Below are positions 23,421-34,760 of a DNA stretch of 64,000 nt, one piece after another. The position numbers were made by a program, and so were the translations under genes. The stretch covers positions 2,042,795-2,106,794 of the forward strand of contig JANPYM010000003.1 in assembly GCA_025890175.1 (NCBI GenBank). Direction: 5' to 3'. Each line of letters starts with the position of its first letter. The stretch's first letter is position 1. This DNA comes from Ciborinia camelliae. Lineage: Eukaryota > Ascomycota > Leotiomycetes > Helotiales > Sclerotiniaceae. Below the pieces are notes generated by a model that saw only the letters and a program-made list of their open reading frames with translations, was not told where the DNA came from and ran no database searches.

Positions 23421-24962
23421 TCAAGGCCACTCAATCTCCAAATTATGCCCTTTGATTTCAGCGTTAAACCACTCCACAAGCTCAATATGCCCCTTGCAGG
23501 TTTTCGCACCTTCAAGGACATTACTCTGCACCACGGCTTTGACTGTCTCGAGCAACTGTTGCTGCGCAAGGTTCTTTCCGATACATGCCCTCAATCCAGC
23601 CCCAAACATCAATAGACACTTTTCCATATTAAGCCTCCTCAGCCCCATGTCCATGCCAGCCTCGAGCCATCTCTCCGGGTGGAAAGCAAATGGATCTGGA
23701 AACACAGCTGGGTCATGGTGCAGAACGTACGGCGCTGTCCCAACTATGGTGCCTGCTGGGATATAGATATCTCCAACCTGAAGCCCCCTCGAGGGGACAA
23801 CGCGTGTCAATCGAGTCGGATTGGCCATACCGAGGCGTAGGCCTTCCTTTATTACGGCGCGCAAGTACGGCAGTGGTTGCAGATCTGTAGCCTTATCCTG
23901 AATTCCTTCTGTTTGCAATTCCTCCCGGCAACGGCGCAAGCTTTCCTGGTTCTGCACTAAGTGAAACAAAATCGTGGCCAACTTGAGGGCTGTCGAGTCA
24001 GCACCGGCGAACACGATGGCCTGGCACTGAACTTGCACTTCATCAGGCGCGATCCCTACGGCAAGGAGCCGAGCCTGATATGAATCTTGCCGTTTGACTG
24101 GATCGACATCGAGTGCTTGCCTGACCAGACGCTGGGCAAACGTGTCCAGGCTGACAAAACACCTGCCCACGGTCTCGCTGAAGCTAATGCGACTGTAGAT
24201 AGAGTACAGTTGGCGGAAAATCCAGTTGGGAAGCAGCGAGAAGCGCGAGAATCCCACAATTGCGAAGATGAATGGGTTAATGCTGAGCTTTGCTGTTAAA
24301 CGCTCCTCTACAGGGAGATGTTGATGCTCACGGAGGCCACCGTACGGCTCGTTCAGCAAATAGCCAGTGACAACATCAAGGGAAAGACGAGCGCACAAGT
24401 CCAAGATGTCTAGGTTTAGATGATGTGACTTGCACTCAGCTCGGAACGTTTCGAGCTGATTGATAAACTCGGACACGCAATGATGAATGATACCCTGAGG
24501 CTCGCAAGCCACGCGTAGACGAGCTGGGGAAAAAAGGGGTGCAACAGCCTTGGCTCGTGTGTCACGGTACTCGGTGTCGAGGGCCGAGAAAATGCTAACC
24601 ACTTTTCCCATGTTGAAGTTGACGTATCGGGCATCTTTCTGGAACCCGCCCCCGGCCACGTAGATGGCGTGAATGGCTGTGCCATCGGACACAGATACAG
24701 CGTACGGTGCTATCCGTAGCACCTTGGTCTTGTAAACACGATGGTAATGACGAAGCACATGGCCTTCGATACCGAGGTAGCTTATCGTGTAAATTAAAAG
24801 TGATGTCGTCCGGCCCAATAACGGGCCGGGTATGTGTCGAAGAGGGTGCAAGTACAGTCGGTAGATAATAACAGAAAATATCGTCAATAGAGCGAGCAGG
24901 CCAAGAGACCCAAATCCGGTCCATCCGGACACCACTTGCATGCATTTTTCCATGAATCTCAT
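23421..24962 (-). CDS. Cytochrome P450, intronless
   Basis: Heme monooxygenase of 513 residues in a single uninterrupted frame. An N-terminal hydrophobic anchor (about residues 15-35) is followed by HPLRHIPGPLLG. The catalytic domain shows the I-helix FAGADSTA, K-helix KEGLR, HPERW and the heme-binding loop FGAGLRACIG with the thiolate Cys. The ATG at 24962 is the first Met; Met4 and Met8 are close alternatives. The lack of introns contrasts with the other two P450s here, which have five or six. It points to a different P450 family or to a retrocopy-like history. It converges on the GMC gene and is likely part of the same pathway, but substrate and exact CYP family are unknown. Confidence 0.9.
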   Translation of the reverse strand: MRFMEKCMQVVSGWTGFGSLGLLALLTIFSVIIYRLYLHPLRHIPGPLLGRTTSLLIYTISYLGIEGHVLRHYHRVYKTKVLRIAPYAVSVSDGTAIHAIYVAGGGFQKDARYVNFNMGKVVSIFSALDTEYRDTRAKAVAPLFSPARLRVACEPQGIIHHCVSEFINQLETFRAECKSHHLNLDILDLCARLSLDVVTGYLLNEPYGGLREHQHLPVEERLTAKLSINPFIFAIVGFSRFSLLPNWIFRQLYSIYSRISFSETVGRCFVSLDTFAQRLVRQALDVDPVKRQDSYQARLLAVGIAPDEVQVQCQAIVFAGADSTALKLATILFHLVQNQESLRRCREELQTEGIQDKATDLQPLPYLRAVIKEGLRLGMANPTRLTRVVPSRGLQVGDIYIPAGTIVGTAPYVLHHDPAVFPDPFAFHPERWLEAGMDMGLRRLNMEKCLLMFGAGLRACIGKNLAQQQLLETVKAVVQSNVLEGAKTCKGHIELVEWFNAEIKGHNLEIEWP

Positions 24963-27175
24963 ATCCTATCTGGGTTCGTAGAATGCTATGGTAGCTCCGA
25001 GTAGATTCGCTCACCACTATAGAACGATTTATACACCAAAAGAATGCAATTCATAAGAGCAGTGCTGTCCCACAAGTATTATATATTGAAATTAATAAAT
25101 ATTCTGTTTGAATTGGTCAATATCTAGATTGGTACTAACGCTATTTTAGATCCAAAAAATCAATATATTAAATAAATTATTAAAATAAGAAAGTGTGCCA
25201 TTTGAAGTATTTACTGTATTCAATTAACTTTAGATCAAGAAAATAAAAATTAAAAAATTAAAAAATTAAAAATTAAACATTAAACATTAAACATTACTGT
25301 AAACGAATTCAATTGTTCTTGCAGTATATTATGCAGACCGGGTGTATAAGTAGGTGGGGATCCATGCAGACCTTCAACAGCTAGCATAACTTGAAGATAT
25401 AATAAGCACTTATGCACGATGTACAGGCATTCAGATTTGTAAGTGGGATGATTATGACAATGAATCAAGCTTTAATTGTAAATTTATTGAGCCTGATAAA
25501 ACCTGCAGTACTAGGTCTTGTTGATCAGTGTCACTTAAAATGCATACATGATAACGCATCTGATTCTCTATAAGGAAAAAATTAGCTCGTAGGATATACA
25601 GTTGTAATCCTCGGTCATAGTCTTATAGCCATGTTGGAGTTGTTGAATGATAATGGTGCGACCGGGGTCTCGGTTATGGGCTCGTTTGGATCTTGTTTTA
25701 GACGACAATGGTAGTAGGCAACAGGCAATGTTGTCTAAAACGGACTCTCTGGATTTTTATTTTCCTGTTTGAATATCCAATTCAGGCAATTTGGATGGAG
25801 ATCAAAGCCAATGACATTTTCATAGTTGAAACTATAATTCGGCATATTAGGATGTCAGTTTATTCTTTTACTGGCTATTTAGTTTGGACACTGTTGACTA
25901 GTAGGAATAGCTTCATGTTTGTATGTTATTCGTTGACTCTAGCATATGCACTCACTCCCATGCGCACCTCCATGCACTCTTCAAGCATCTTATGTATTCT
26001 TCAGACTCTCCAGAACTTGTGACGTTATCTAGAATCTTGTTTATTCGATTATCTTGAAACAAATTCCAAATCCATGATGAAAGTTATTATAGGAGTCTTA
26101 TAAAAGTTTATTTCCTAAATATGATTTTAGACACGTTGTCTAAGACTATCTAGGTATTGCCTCCGGTTCTAAATGCATTTTTCAAGATAAATGGACATAG
26201 ATATTATAAACGGAAAATGTTTTCAAGCTTGTCTATTTAGAGGATTTGCTTTATATTTCGTTTGTTTCTTGAAATTGAGGCATTAAACTGGAATATTTGA
26301 AGCAATTGAGAGTGCACAAAGCCGATTTATTGAATCTACTTGATTGAGTCAAGGTAATATGATAGGCTTCTACAGGCTATTAGCTTAGCTACTCAAGTCT
26401 AGCTAATTTGGCTACTTGGGCGGAAATGGGAATAGCTTTAACTTTGAGATTATCTTAGCATGTGTGCATCCCTTTAGTACTGCTTTACGCTTCAGAACCA
26501 CTTTTGGGCTCATGTTATAAATTTACTATGAGGGATTTTAAAAAGTGGGTTTCCTAGGCACAATTCTAGACATATTGTCTCCAGGTATCTTGGGCAGATC
26601 CAAACGATATTCCTAGGCATATTTGCACATATCGTGCCTTAAAATCTGTCCAGTAAAAAGTCCAAAGGAGCCCTTAATACTTCAATTCTTTTTCATCCTA
26701 AGTTAGTATTAAGCTATGTTAAGTGATATAATGATACTAAATGGTATTGACCTTTGATATTGTTCTTCCGTTGTTGATATGCCCTGAATTCTCCCACAAA
26801 ACCGTCATAGAGTTCAATTTATCTTTAAACAGACCTTCTGTTAGCGGATCTGATGGAAGATGATGGATAACGTGCTCTTATTGATAAAACTGAAAGCTAA
26901 AGAAGAAAGATCAGATTTCTTCGAGATCCCGTTGCTATAAGACATGCTCTCTTACCCCGCACCTTGCCCGACGAGCGTACAAAGGACCAGCCCGATTCCT
27001 GTCCCCTGACACCTTCATAAATATTGATTCATAAAATATCGAGTTCCCGGGGAACAGAAAGGGTCGGAAGGAACAATTACTTACTAATATCAGTGTTTGA
27101 ATAGCTTCCAAGTCTCCCAGGAGCTTGAAGACTATCCCCTCAACACTCACTTTATTCACAAACTCAAACTCCAAC
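24963..27175. other. Repeat-rich intergenic region
   Basis: Between two divergently oriented P450 genes. The left 330 bases are AT-rich, with short tandem runs (AAATT and TTAAACA units near 25241-25295). Most of the rest is the inverted-repeat element at 25677-26673. A 104-codon frame at 25708-26022 lies inside that element, starts at ATG and has no recognisable domain. The P450 leader follows from about 26900. Confidence 0.45.
25677..26673. mobile_element. Degenerate inverted-repeat element, PIF/Harbinger-like ends
   Basis: The left end GGGCTCGTTTGGAT (25678) and the inverted right end GGGCTCCTTTGGAC (to 26673) match at 12 of 14 bases. TTA flanks both sides (25674-25676 and 26674-26676), as expected for the 3-bp target site of PIF/Harbinger-type elements. 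Inside are a hairpin (25695-25707 with 25729-25741) and a diverged direct repeat (26091-26160 and 26529-26590, sharing TTTCCTA, TAGACA, TTGTCT and AGGTAT). No transposase frame is recognisable, so it would be nonautonomous. Confidence 0.5.
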
Positions 27176-29043
27176 ATGTACTTCCCAGCTGGATTCACCA
27201 TTCCTATTGGTTTGTTCATAGAGAGCAACCTCTTCCATCTAGTTGGCCTCTGGCTGATGTATCTTGTGATCCGCTCGCTGTATAACATTTCGCCCCTGCA
27301 TCCTCTCAGCCATATCCCTGGGCCCAAAATTGCAGCCGCAACGTTCCTATACGAAGGCTGGTTTGACCTTATCCTGGGCGGAAGATATACTCATGAGATC
27401 AAGCGGATGCATGAGTTTTATGGTAAGACAGTATTATGTCTCTCTCGAGTTGGTGCCTATCGTTGACACCCTGGGTATTAGGTCCAGTTATCCGCATCAA
27501 TCCCGAGGAACTTCACTTCAAGGACACAGCATTTGTCGACGAGATATATGCCTCGGGAGGCCGCAAACGTGATAAGCAAGTGCATTTTCTGAATTTTGTT
27601 GCTGGACCAATCACTTCGTCGATGTTTGCGACAGTGGAACACGATCATCATCGGATTAGACGCAGCGCCATGAATAAGTTTTTCTCGCGGACGCAGATCT
27701 CGAAGCTGGAGTTTGGAATCAAAGAATTGGTGGATCAGCTGTGTGATAAGATGATACGTCTAAGTAGATCAATCCTCAACTAGAAGAATCCGATTTCGAT
27801 GCTGACAGTCCAAGGCAATCAAGGTAGTACGCCTCTGGACGTGACCACAGCCTACAGCTGTTTCACTTCCGACGTTATCTCAGGGTACTGCTTTGGAGAG
27901 GCATTTGGATTTATAGAACAGGTAGGGTTAACCTTTCCTTACATTCGACCAAAGATAACTACGCATACCGGATCATCCTTTCTCACGCAGTGACAGGAAA
28001 ACTGGGCGCCAAATTTCAGGGAACCTCTTAACGCAGTTCTCTCAACGACATATCTCTTTCGTTTTTTCCCATCTCTGAAAGTCCTTGTCGATATAGCCCC
28101 GCTCTTTGCCAAATGGGTAAGGGATGACATTGCAATCATGTTGGCAGAGTCGAATGAGAAAATGCCTGCTCGCATACGCAAAGCCAAACAGGCCTACAAT
28201 GATGGCACAAATGCGGACCGTCCGAGCATCTTTGCTGCTATTCTCGGCTCCTCTTTACCAGATGCAGAGAAAACAGACCATCGGCTGGGTGGCGAAGGCT
28301 TCTCCATGATTTCAGCTGGTACTGAGACAACTGCAGTAAGTCTTTACCTAAAAATGGCCCATATTTCTGCTCGGAATTTTGATAGTTGCACAGTGGACCC
28401 TCACCGTGACCACTTTCTATCTCCTGAGCCATCCGGAAACTCTGGCCCGGTTAAGCAAAGAACTGCAAGACGCAGATGCAATCAACCTGTCATGGTTCGC
28501 TCTAGAGAAACTGCCTTATCTGAGTGCAATCATCACCGAGTCATTGCGCCTTTCCTATGGCGTCACAGCCCGAACACCCAGAATTGCTCCTAACGAGAAC
28601 CTGATATATCGCGGCCAGTTTCACGGCCGCAAGATCCAGTTTGTCATTCCATCAGGTACACCTATGGGTATGTCCACTGTTATTAATCACCACAATGAAG
28701 ATGTGTTTCCCGACTCAGACAAGTTCATGCCGGAGCGATGGCTTGGTCTAGATGAAGCTCAGCGACGCCGGATGGAAAGTAACCTGACTTCGTTTTCCAA
28801 AGGCAGTAGACAGTGCCTGGCTATGAGGTGAGTTAACACATCCACATACTTTCAATTGCTGCTAATCTATCAAATAGTCTTGCGTACTGTAACTTGTACC
28901 TAGCGGTAACGGCTCTGACATTGCGTGTTTTTCCACGGACGAAGTTGTATGAAACGAGTATTAACGACGTGAGATATGATCATGACTTGTTTATTCCTCT
29001 ACCCAAGAAGGGAAGTAAGGGAGTCAGGGTCCTTATATCGTAG
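27176..29043 (+). CDS. Cytochrome P450, trichodiene oxygenase-like
   Basis: Membrane-anchored heme monooxygenase of the CYP58/trichodiene-oxygenase type. Exons 27176-27422, 27482-27763, 27809-27921, 27997-28335, 28394-28827 and 28878-29043 give 526 residues; every phase fits. The N-terminal anchor (about residues 10-35) precedes [10 protein letters not shown]. The I-helix reads SAGTETTAW, the K-helix TESLR, then MPERW and the heme loop [11 protein letters not shown]. The residue two after the Cys is Ala where the consensus has Gly; the motif is otherwise intact and such changes occur in active P450s. Intron 2 is only 45 bp. In intron 3 the second AG (27996) must be used, because the first would create a stop. 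It is the last oxidative gene before the housekeeping region. Confidence 0.88.
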
Positions 29044-29996
29044 GAGGTCACATAATTTATGTCAAGTCTACTGTCCTGCCTCGTATTGATATTCGGTCTT
29101 GAAGATAACTATGATGTGAAGTTGGATGCTGTTGGGTGTGTGGTGTGTTGGCATTACAGATGCAAGATAATCATTCAATCAATCAAAGCTTTTGAGAAGT
29201 CGATGACGAATTACCTACAGTCTTTATCATATGCTTTATAGAGGCAGTAATATCCATCAACCATTGTAATTTCTTCAGCAGTTGTGATATATTTACATTC
29301 TATAAGGTTATGGACAACCTGGAGGCTGGAGGCTGGAGGCTGGAGGCTGGACGCAAGAAGCAAGAAGCAAGAAGCAAGGATCCATCCCAGGGAAGAAAAT
29401 TATCACGTGAAAATTATCTTTAAGCTTTAGGTGACGGAGAATAGTGCCGGGTATCTCTTGCTGATCACTGATTGAATCTGGCAGTGACAGGGTACATCTG
29501 GGTGGGTTAGGATATGATTTAAGACATTTTGAGGTTAGTCAGGAACCGAAAAGGGGATGGACGGATGGACGTTGGCACGTTGGAATTGAATTGGGGGTTC
29601 TTTCTTGCCTTACCTGTTACCTTTACCTACCTTCATTTCCTCTTTCCTCTCCTTTCCTTTTCTTTTTTTGAAGTATACCACGAGCTACGATTTTTGAAAT
29701 GACGATTAATTTTCAGAGGTTTTTTTGTTTTTTGAAAGTCTTTGGATTTTGATTTGCTTTTGGACCAGAGGGCTCTTTGGGTACCTTGTTGGAATTGGGA
29801 GCGAGGTCGAATTTTATGCAAGGCCGATTTTGAAATTGGGCGGAATAATGCGATAACGAAGAACAAACGGACGGTACATTTTATTTACCCTCGCAACGAG
29901 CTTCGCAGACGATATTTTCGCGACGACAAAGATTTTGGGGAGATCTTGGGACGGAAGATTTGATTGTTAGAGGGCGCTACAATAAAAGAGGGGAGG
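29044..29996. other. Intergenic boundary between metabolite region and core genes
   Basis: Contains the tandem heptamer block at 29320-29375 and pyrimidine-rich DNA near 29600-29665, probably the promoter of the next gene. No gene is supported. Confidence 0.5.
29320..29375. repeat. Tandem heptamer block
   Basis: Four copies of TGGAGGC, then one TGGACGC, followed directly by three copies of AAGAAGC: eight seven-base units in two sequence classes. A minisatellite without visible function. Confidence 0.85.
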
Positions 29997-32900
29997 ATGC
30001 CTAGTAGAGGCGAGAGAGATTCTCGGAATCATAGGAGTAGGACGAGTCAGGATCTGGGGTATAGGACGTATGATGGGCAGGAGGGAGATAATTATGGGGA
30101 TGAGTTTGGGGGTGATTATGGGCAGAATAGAAGGGGGAATAAGGAAAATAGAGGGTCGAGGGATTATCTTTATGGGTCTGTGAAGGAGAAGGCAGTTGCT
30201 GCTGGCAGAAGATATGATGTTCAGGCTCCTGATGCTTCCATTGTTTTGGAAGGGTACAAAGCGGATATTTTGAATGGGTTTGAGGAGCCACAGGCGCGGT
30301 ATAACCCGGTGAGTTGCATATTGATTATTGTTGTGCGGAAGGGGCTTCGAGGGAAACCTAAAAGCTAATGCTGTTTATGGCACAGGGGAATACGGCGCAT
30401 CCGCAAAGTTCTATGTTACTCGATATAAACGACCATATACAGGTACATTTATTGGTGGAAACAGCGTTATGGGATGCAAAGGAGTACGAAATTCTTGCGC
30501 CAGAAGAAGTCGACGACCTGAAGAAACAATGTCAGTCCCTAAACCAACGAATCCAAACCGCGCGACAGAATTTGGCGGTTCAATCAAAATATCGCGATGC
30601 GACTCGTTCTATGTCAAAACTATATCCAGATAAGAAGAGTGTGGATTTAAATGATCCCAACAAGCAGAAACGTGGTATATTTGGAAATAGAAATGGAAGC
30701 AACAGCGATCAGGCCCGGGAAGCTGATTTGGAACGTGCGGCTAGTGAAAAGAAATGTGAAGACTTAGCAGCTGAGTTGTGGTCTTTGGAGAAGAGATTGA
30801 TTGAGCCGGAGCACCGATTATTGAAACATACTGCGGGCATCCTTCAGATGACGCATAAGGGCCCAAAAAGAGATCCGGGGGGAGAAGATACTCTTCGAGG
30901 TGGTATTGCTCCTGGAAGTCCGGAAAGTATGTACACATATCACAATGCTAGGAACAGTCTCGAAGTTATCGAGGATGAGTTCGATGAAAGGAGCTTTTAC
31001 CGACATTTGGATCCCTTGGATATATCTTTTGATGCTTTTGGCGTGAATCAGGGATTGGAAACGCCATCTACAGAACAGTCAAAGGAGCACATGCAACTTA
31101 TATCGACTACTGAACAGAAATTGGAGGATCTTAATTCTGCTCTGAGGGAAATCATTATTAAGGCTAATCCTGGCCGCGATGCGAGCCATAGCCCGGTACC
31201 ACTTGCAAGGACCGATGCTCAAGGAAAACCGACCCGGCCTGGAGAAACCTTACAAAACCATCTTGATTATTTGGAACAAGGTATTGCTACTCTTGATCTC
31301 GAACATAGTGCTACCAAACGACAAGCAGATGAGCTTAATGCTTCCATGGAAGATACTTTGGAAAAGTTGAACCGCGAGGTTAGGGTTCTTCTTTCTCCTA
31401 CACATCCAGAGTTAAAAGAGCCACCAGCCATCACCGGACAGCAAAATGGCTTGAGGGAGCAATTGTATTATTTCCAGCATATTGTTGCATCGGTGGACGA
31501 GGAACTTACAAAAGCTGCTGGAATAGTTGCGAAACCTCCTGTTAATTGGAGTAAATCTGGAGATAGTGATCAAATGGAAGCCGTGCTTATGGGTCTGTGG
31601 GATATTATACAATCCGGGGAGGAAGAAATCCGAAAACAGAAGCAAGATCGCAGACAAAATCGAGCAGCGAATGGTCGCGTTCCGCAGGATGACTCCGATA
31701 CTGGTTCTGAGATGGGTGATCCAAATGAGCCATACACACTCCAATCGTTTTCTGCCAAGGTACAGTGGCTGTATGCCTCGGCTACCAAATTGAAGGAGCA
31801 TAAGAAGGTTCTTCAACGACAAATCAAACAACAAAGAGAACTGAATAATACATCTGATGCCCAAAAGGATGCCGCGTTGGTGAGTAAGCAAGAAGAACTC
31901 AACCAGACCACAGCCCTTCTCGAGAGGACAGAACGCAATGCTGCAGACCTTCAGGAACAACTCAACAACGTCATGGATGAATTGGTGAAGGCGAGACAAG
32001 CAGATCAGATGGATACAGAAGCTCAGGTCAAGGATTCTGCCGCTCTTCGAGAATTACAAGAACAGCTCGCTAACGCCCGTCGCCTACATGAGGATGAGCT
32101 TATCAATTCTCATCGTGAAGCTTCGGAACGTATTGCTAGTCTTACTGACGCTCATCGGAGTTCACAAGAACAACTTGCAATCGCGGCTCGTGACTCTCAG
32201 GAGCGGATTGCTGGTCTCGCGACTACCAATCGTAATCTTTCAGATCAGCTCGCTTCTGCCAATAAGAAGATTGACGGGTTGGAACTAGAACTCCAAGAAC
32301 TCAAAAACGATCACGGTATTAACAGTGCTGATGTGACGAGCAAGTTGAGTGGACACGAAGCAAGGATCGCGGAGTTGTCAACTGCCGTAGCTGCTGCGGC
32401 CACGACTAGAGTTGCTCACGAGAATTCTCTTAGAGAGAAGGATAGGTTACTGGCGGAGAAGGAGAAAGAGGTGGAAGAAATCAGTATGAAGGTTGCAGAG
32501 TTACAGACTGAGGTTGTTATTGCGAGGGCAGAACTTGATGGTGCGTACGGTTCACGAGCTCAACGTGCTGCAGAAGTCGCCTCGAATCCCGCCATCCAGA
32601 GGGAAATTGATGCCATGACCAACAAAAACAAGGCTTTACGAGAACAAATGGACGCACTTCATAACAAAAATTTCATGCTGCAAGGCGAAATTGCAGAACT
32701 CCAAGCGGCGAGATCTCCGGCCCCAGTAGCAGTTAACCTGGAAGCGGAGGCTAAGCTTAAAGAACTCAAGAAGGAACTGGAGGAAACGATAGAGGAGTAT
32801 GAAGCTATGACCAAGGCGTCCATTGAATGGGAGAAGGAGCGAGAGAGATTGGAGGGGGAAATTGATAAATTGAGGGATGAGAGGGAGAATCTCGAGAGTC

Positions 32901-33224
32901 AGTTGAATGATGAGAAGGTTAAGTGGCTGGGCATGAAGAGTCCTGCGGATGGAAGTATTACGCCTGGGTTTGGGAATACGAGTACGACGGTACTGAGGAA
33001 TGAGTTTAAGAAGATGATGAGGGATACGAGGGCCGAGGGGTTCAGGGCTTTGAGGGTGAGTTTCTCCTTTTGGGATTTCGATAATTCTGGGGTTTAAGGG
33101 GAGTGTGCTAACAATGAAATGGTAGGCCGAACAAACGGAAAGAAGAAGAATAGAAGAGGAATTGAGAGCAATCAAGAAAGCGCAAGGTCCAGGTAGATCG
33201 GGTTTGAGTCAGAGTGTTTCTTGA
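29997..33224 (+). CDS. Uds1-domain coiled-coil protein (septation/spindle-pole associated)
   Basis: A 1026-residue protein from exons 29997-30308, 30386-33055 and 33126-33224. After a charged, disordered N terminus comes a well-kept block (VKEKAVAAGRRYDVQAPDAS) and then a stretch of about 130 residues resembling the Uds1 domain (HLLVETALWDAKEYEIL, EEVDDLKKQ). The rest, about residues 300-1000, is nearly all heptad-type coiled coil rich in E, Q, K and L. Fungal relatives are often annotated as up-regulated-during-septation proteins or as anucleate primary sterigmata protein B-like; the coiled coil fits a scaffold at septa or microtubule organising centres, but the exact role is inferred. The C terminus is completed by a short third exon after a 70-bp intron. 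It stands alone on the plus strand. Confidence 0.8.
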
Positions 33225-34760
33225 TTATTATCACATCTTGAGATTGGATGAATCAAAGGAGTTGTTGAAGATTATGTCTGGTTGATGTATTGAAGACGGG
33301 GAAGCAGCATAGATGTGGATTTGGAGGGTAAGGGAGGGTTGGTTTAGGCATATTTCGATTTTCAGGCTGATGTTGATGTTGATGAGATTTTGGGAGATAC
33401 TTGAGTTGCACTACATTTTATAGAAAAGGATGGGATGAGCATGGGATGAGGCATTAGCATTATGATAGCGTTAGCCAGTACTTTTATGCTGTGAGCGATG
33501 CAATGCAATGCATGGCATTGCATTGATTGGCGTCGGTACTTGGGGTGTGTTTTTAATAGATTCATAATTGGGATGAAATGGAATGAAACTAATACTTTTT
33601 TATATATGTTCTGTTTGTGGATTTGTGTGTATATGTATATTTGGTGCTGCGTTTGATGGTATGCGGTCATGGGTGGAAAGGGGCATTCGTCTTGATCGTG
33701 GTCTTGATTATCGAATCAGGGTGAATATTAAGTGAACCATACCATAGCCCTACTCAAGTATAGATGGATAGATCAGGGATAAACCAAGGAATAAAAAACA
33801 ACGATGAAGAAATGAATAAATAGGTAGTACTTAGATAATCTCTTGTAACCATCTAGATAATTAATTACTTTCTAGAGTAACAACCCCACCTCAAACTTCA
33901 TATTCACATTCACATTCACCCCCCTCATCTCCATTCACTTAGTTCCGCCCATCCCTCTCTTCCACCTTCTATCCTATAAAAAAACTTTTGTTGCATATCT
34001 CAATAATTGATTTATCGCAATCTAATTTTGGGGGGTTTGATTGAATTTTGCAACTTGGCTATAGGGCGAATCATGATCTATGATAGATAAATACCTATAC
34101 TAGGTAATAGATAATAGGTAATACCCACCTACTAGCAATGCCTTCATAGTTTCAAAAAAAAAAAAAGAATATCTATCGGGGGTGCATTCACTTAATGTGA
34201 GCTATCTAAGCGTGTGATTGATTGGACTGGATGAAGAGTTGAATGTTTGTTGTGTAGGTATCTGGTAGATACCTAGGCATCTATTAGGTAGGTATGTGTT
34301 TTGATATTTTTGATGATAGATGAATGATAGATTGATTTTGAATGTTCTAGGTATCTTACCTTATGAGGGGAATGTATGACGCATACCTAGTAGGCATTGA
34401 GTAGAATTTAGAATATGATGATGATGGTGGGATGGGATGAGATGAGATATATAATATCAGATGGGAAAGAAGCGAGTACCCCTTCCATTTCATTAGGTAC
34501 AGGGGGGTAAGGGAGGTTAATAGTGCAGATGAATGGATTATAAGTTATGCGAGATGGTTGTATTATTTCATATCATTCAACTTTCTCAGTATGTTTGGAT
34601 TTCATATTTTTGGTGTGTAGTAGAGCTACCAATATATATTATTACATCTAGCAATTGATCCATCAAAAATCTTATGATAGCTGGATCCTTAGTAGGTAGT
34701 TATTCATTCATGATTCGTAACCCCCCCCCCTTCTCCCCCTTTCGGATTTCATCTGATCAG
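33225..34760. other. Convergent 3' region, low-complexity DNA
   Basis: The 1.5 kb between the tail of the Uds1-domain gene and the tail of the polymerase delta subunit gene. It holds a perfect palindrome (33501-33525), poly-A and CCCC runs and TAGGTA-type microsatellites. No gene is supported; the minus frame at 33362-33670 is simple-sequence DNA. Confidence 0.5.
33501..33525. repeat. Perfect palindrome, 11-bp arms
   Basis: CAATGCAATGC, a three-base ATG spacer, then GCATTGCATTG. It is about 280 bases past the Uds1-domain stop codon, so a transcript running this far could form a hairpin; it may simply be a repeat of the GCAAT unit. Confidence 0.8.

Noticed and set aside
28394..28400. Alternative acceptor at TAG 28385 in P450 intron 4
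   Set aside because: It would shift the frame; the CAG ending at 28393 keeps the I-helix motif reading TTAWTLT.
31412..31999. 195-codon minus-strand frame
   Set aside because: Antisense shadow of the coiled-coil coding region.
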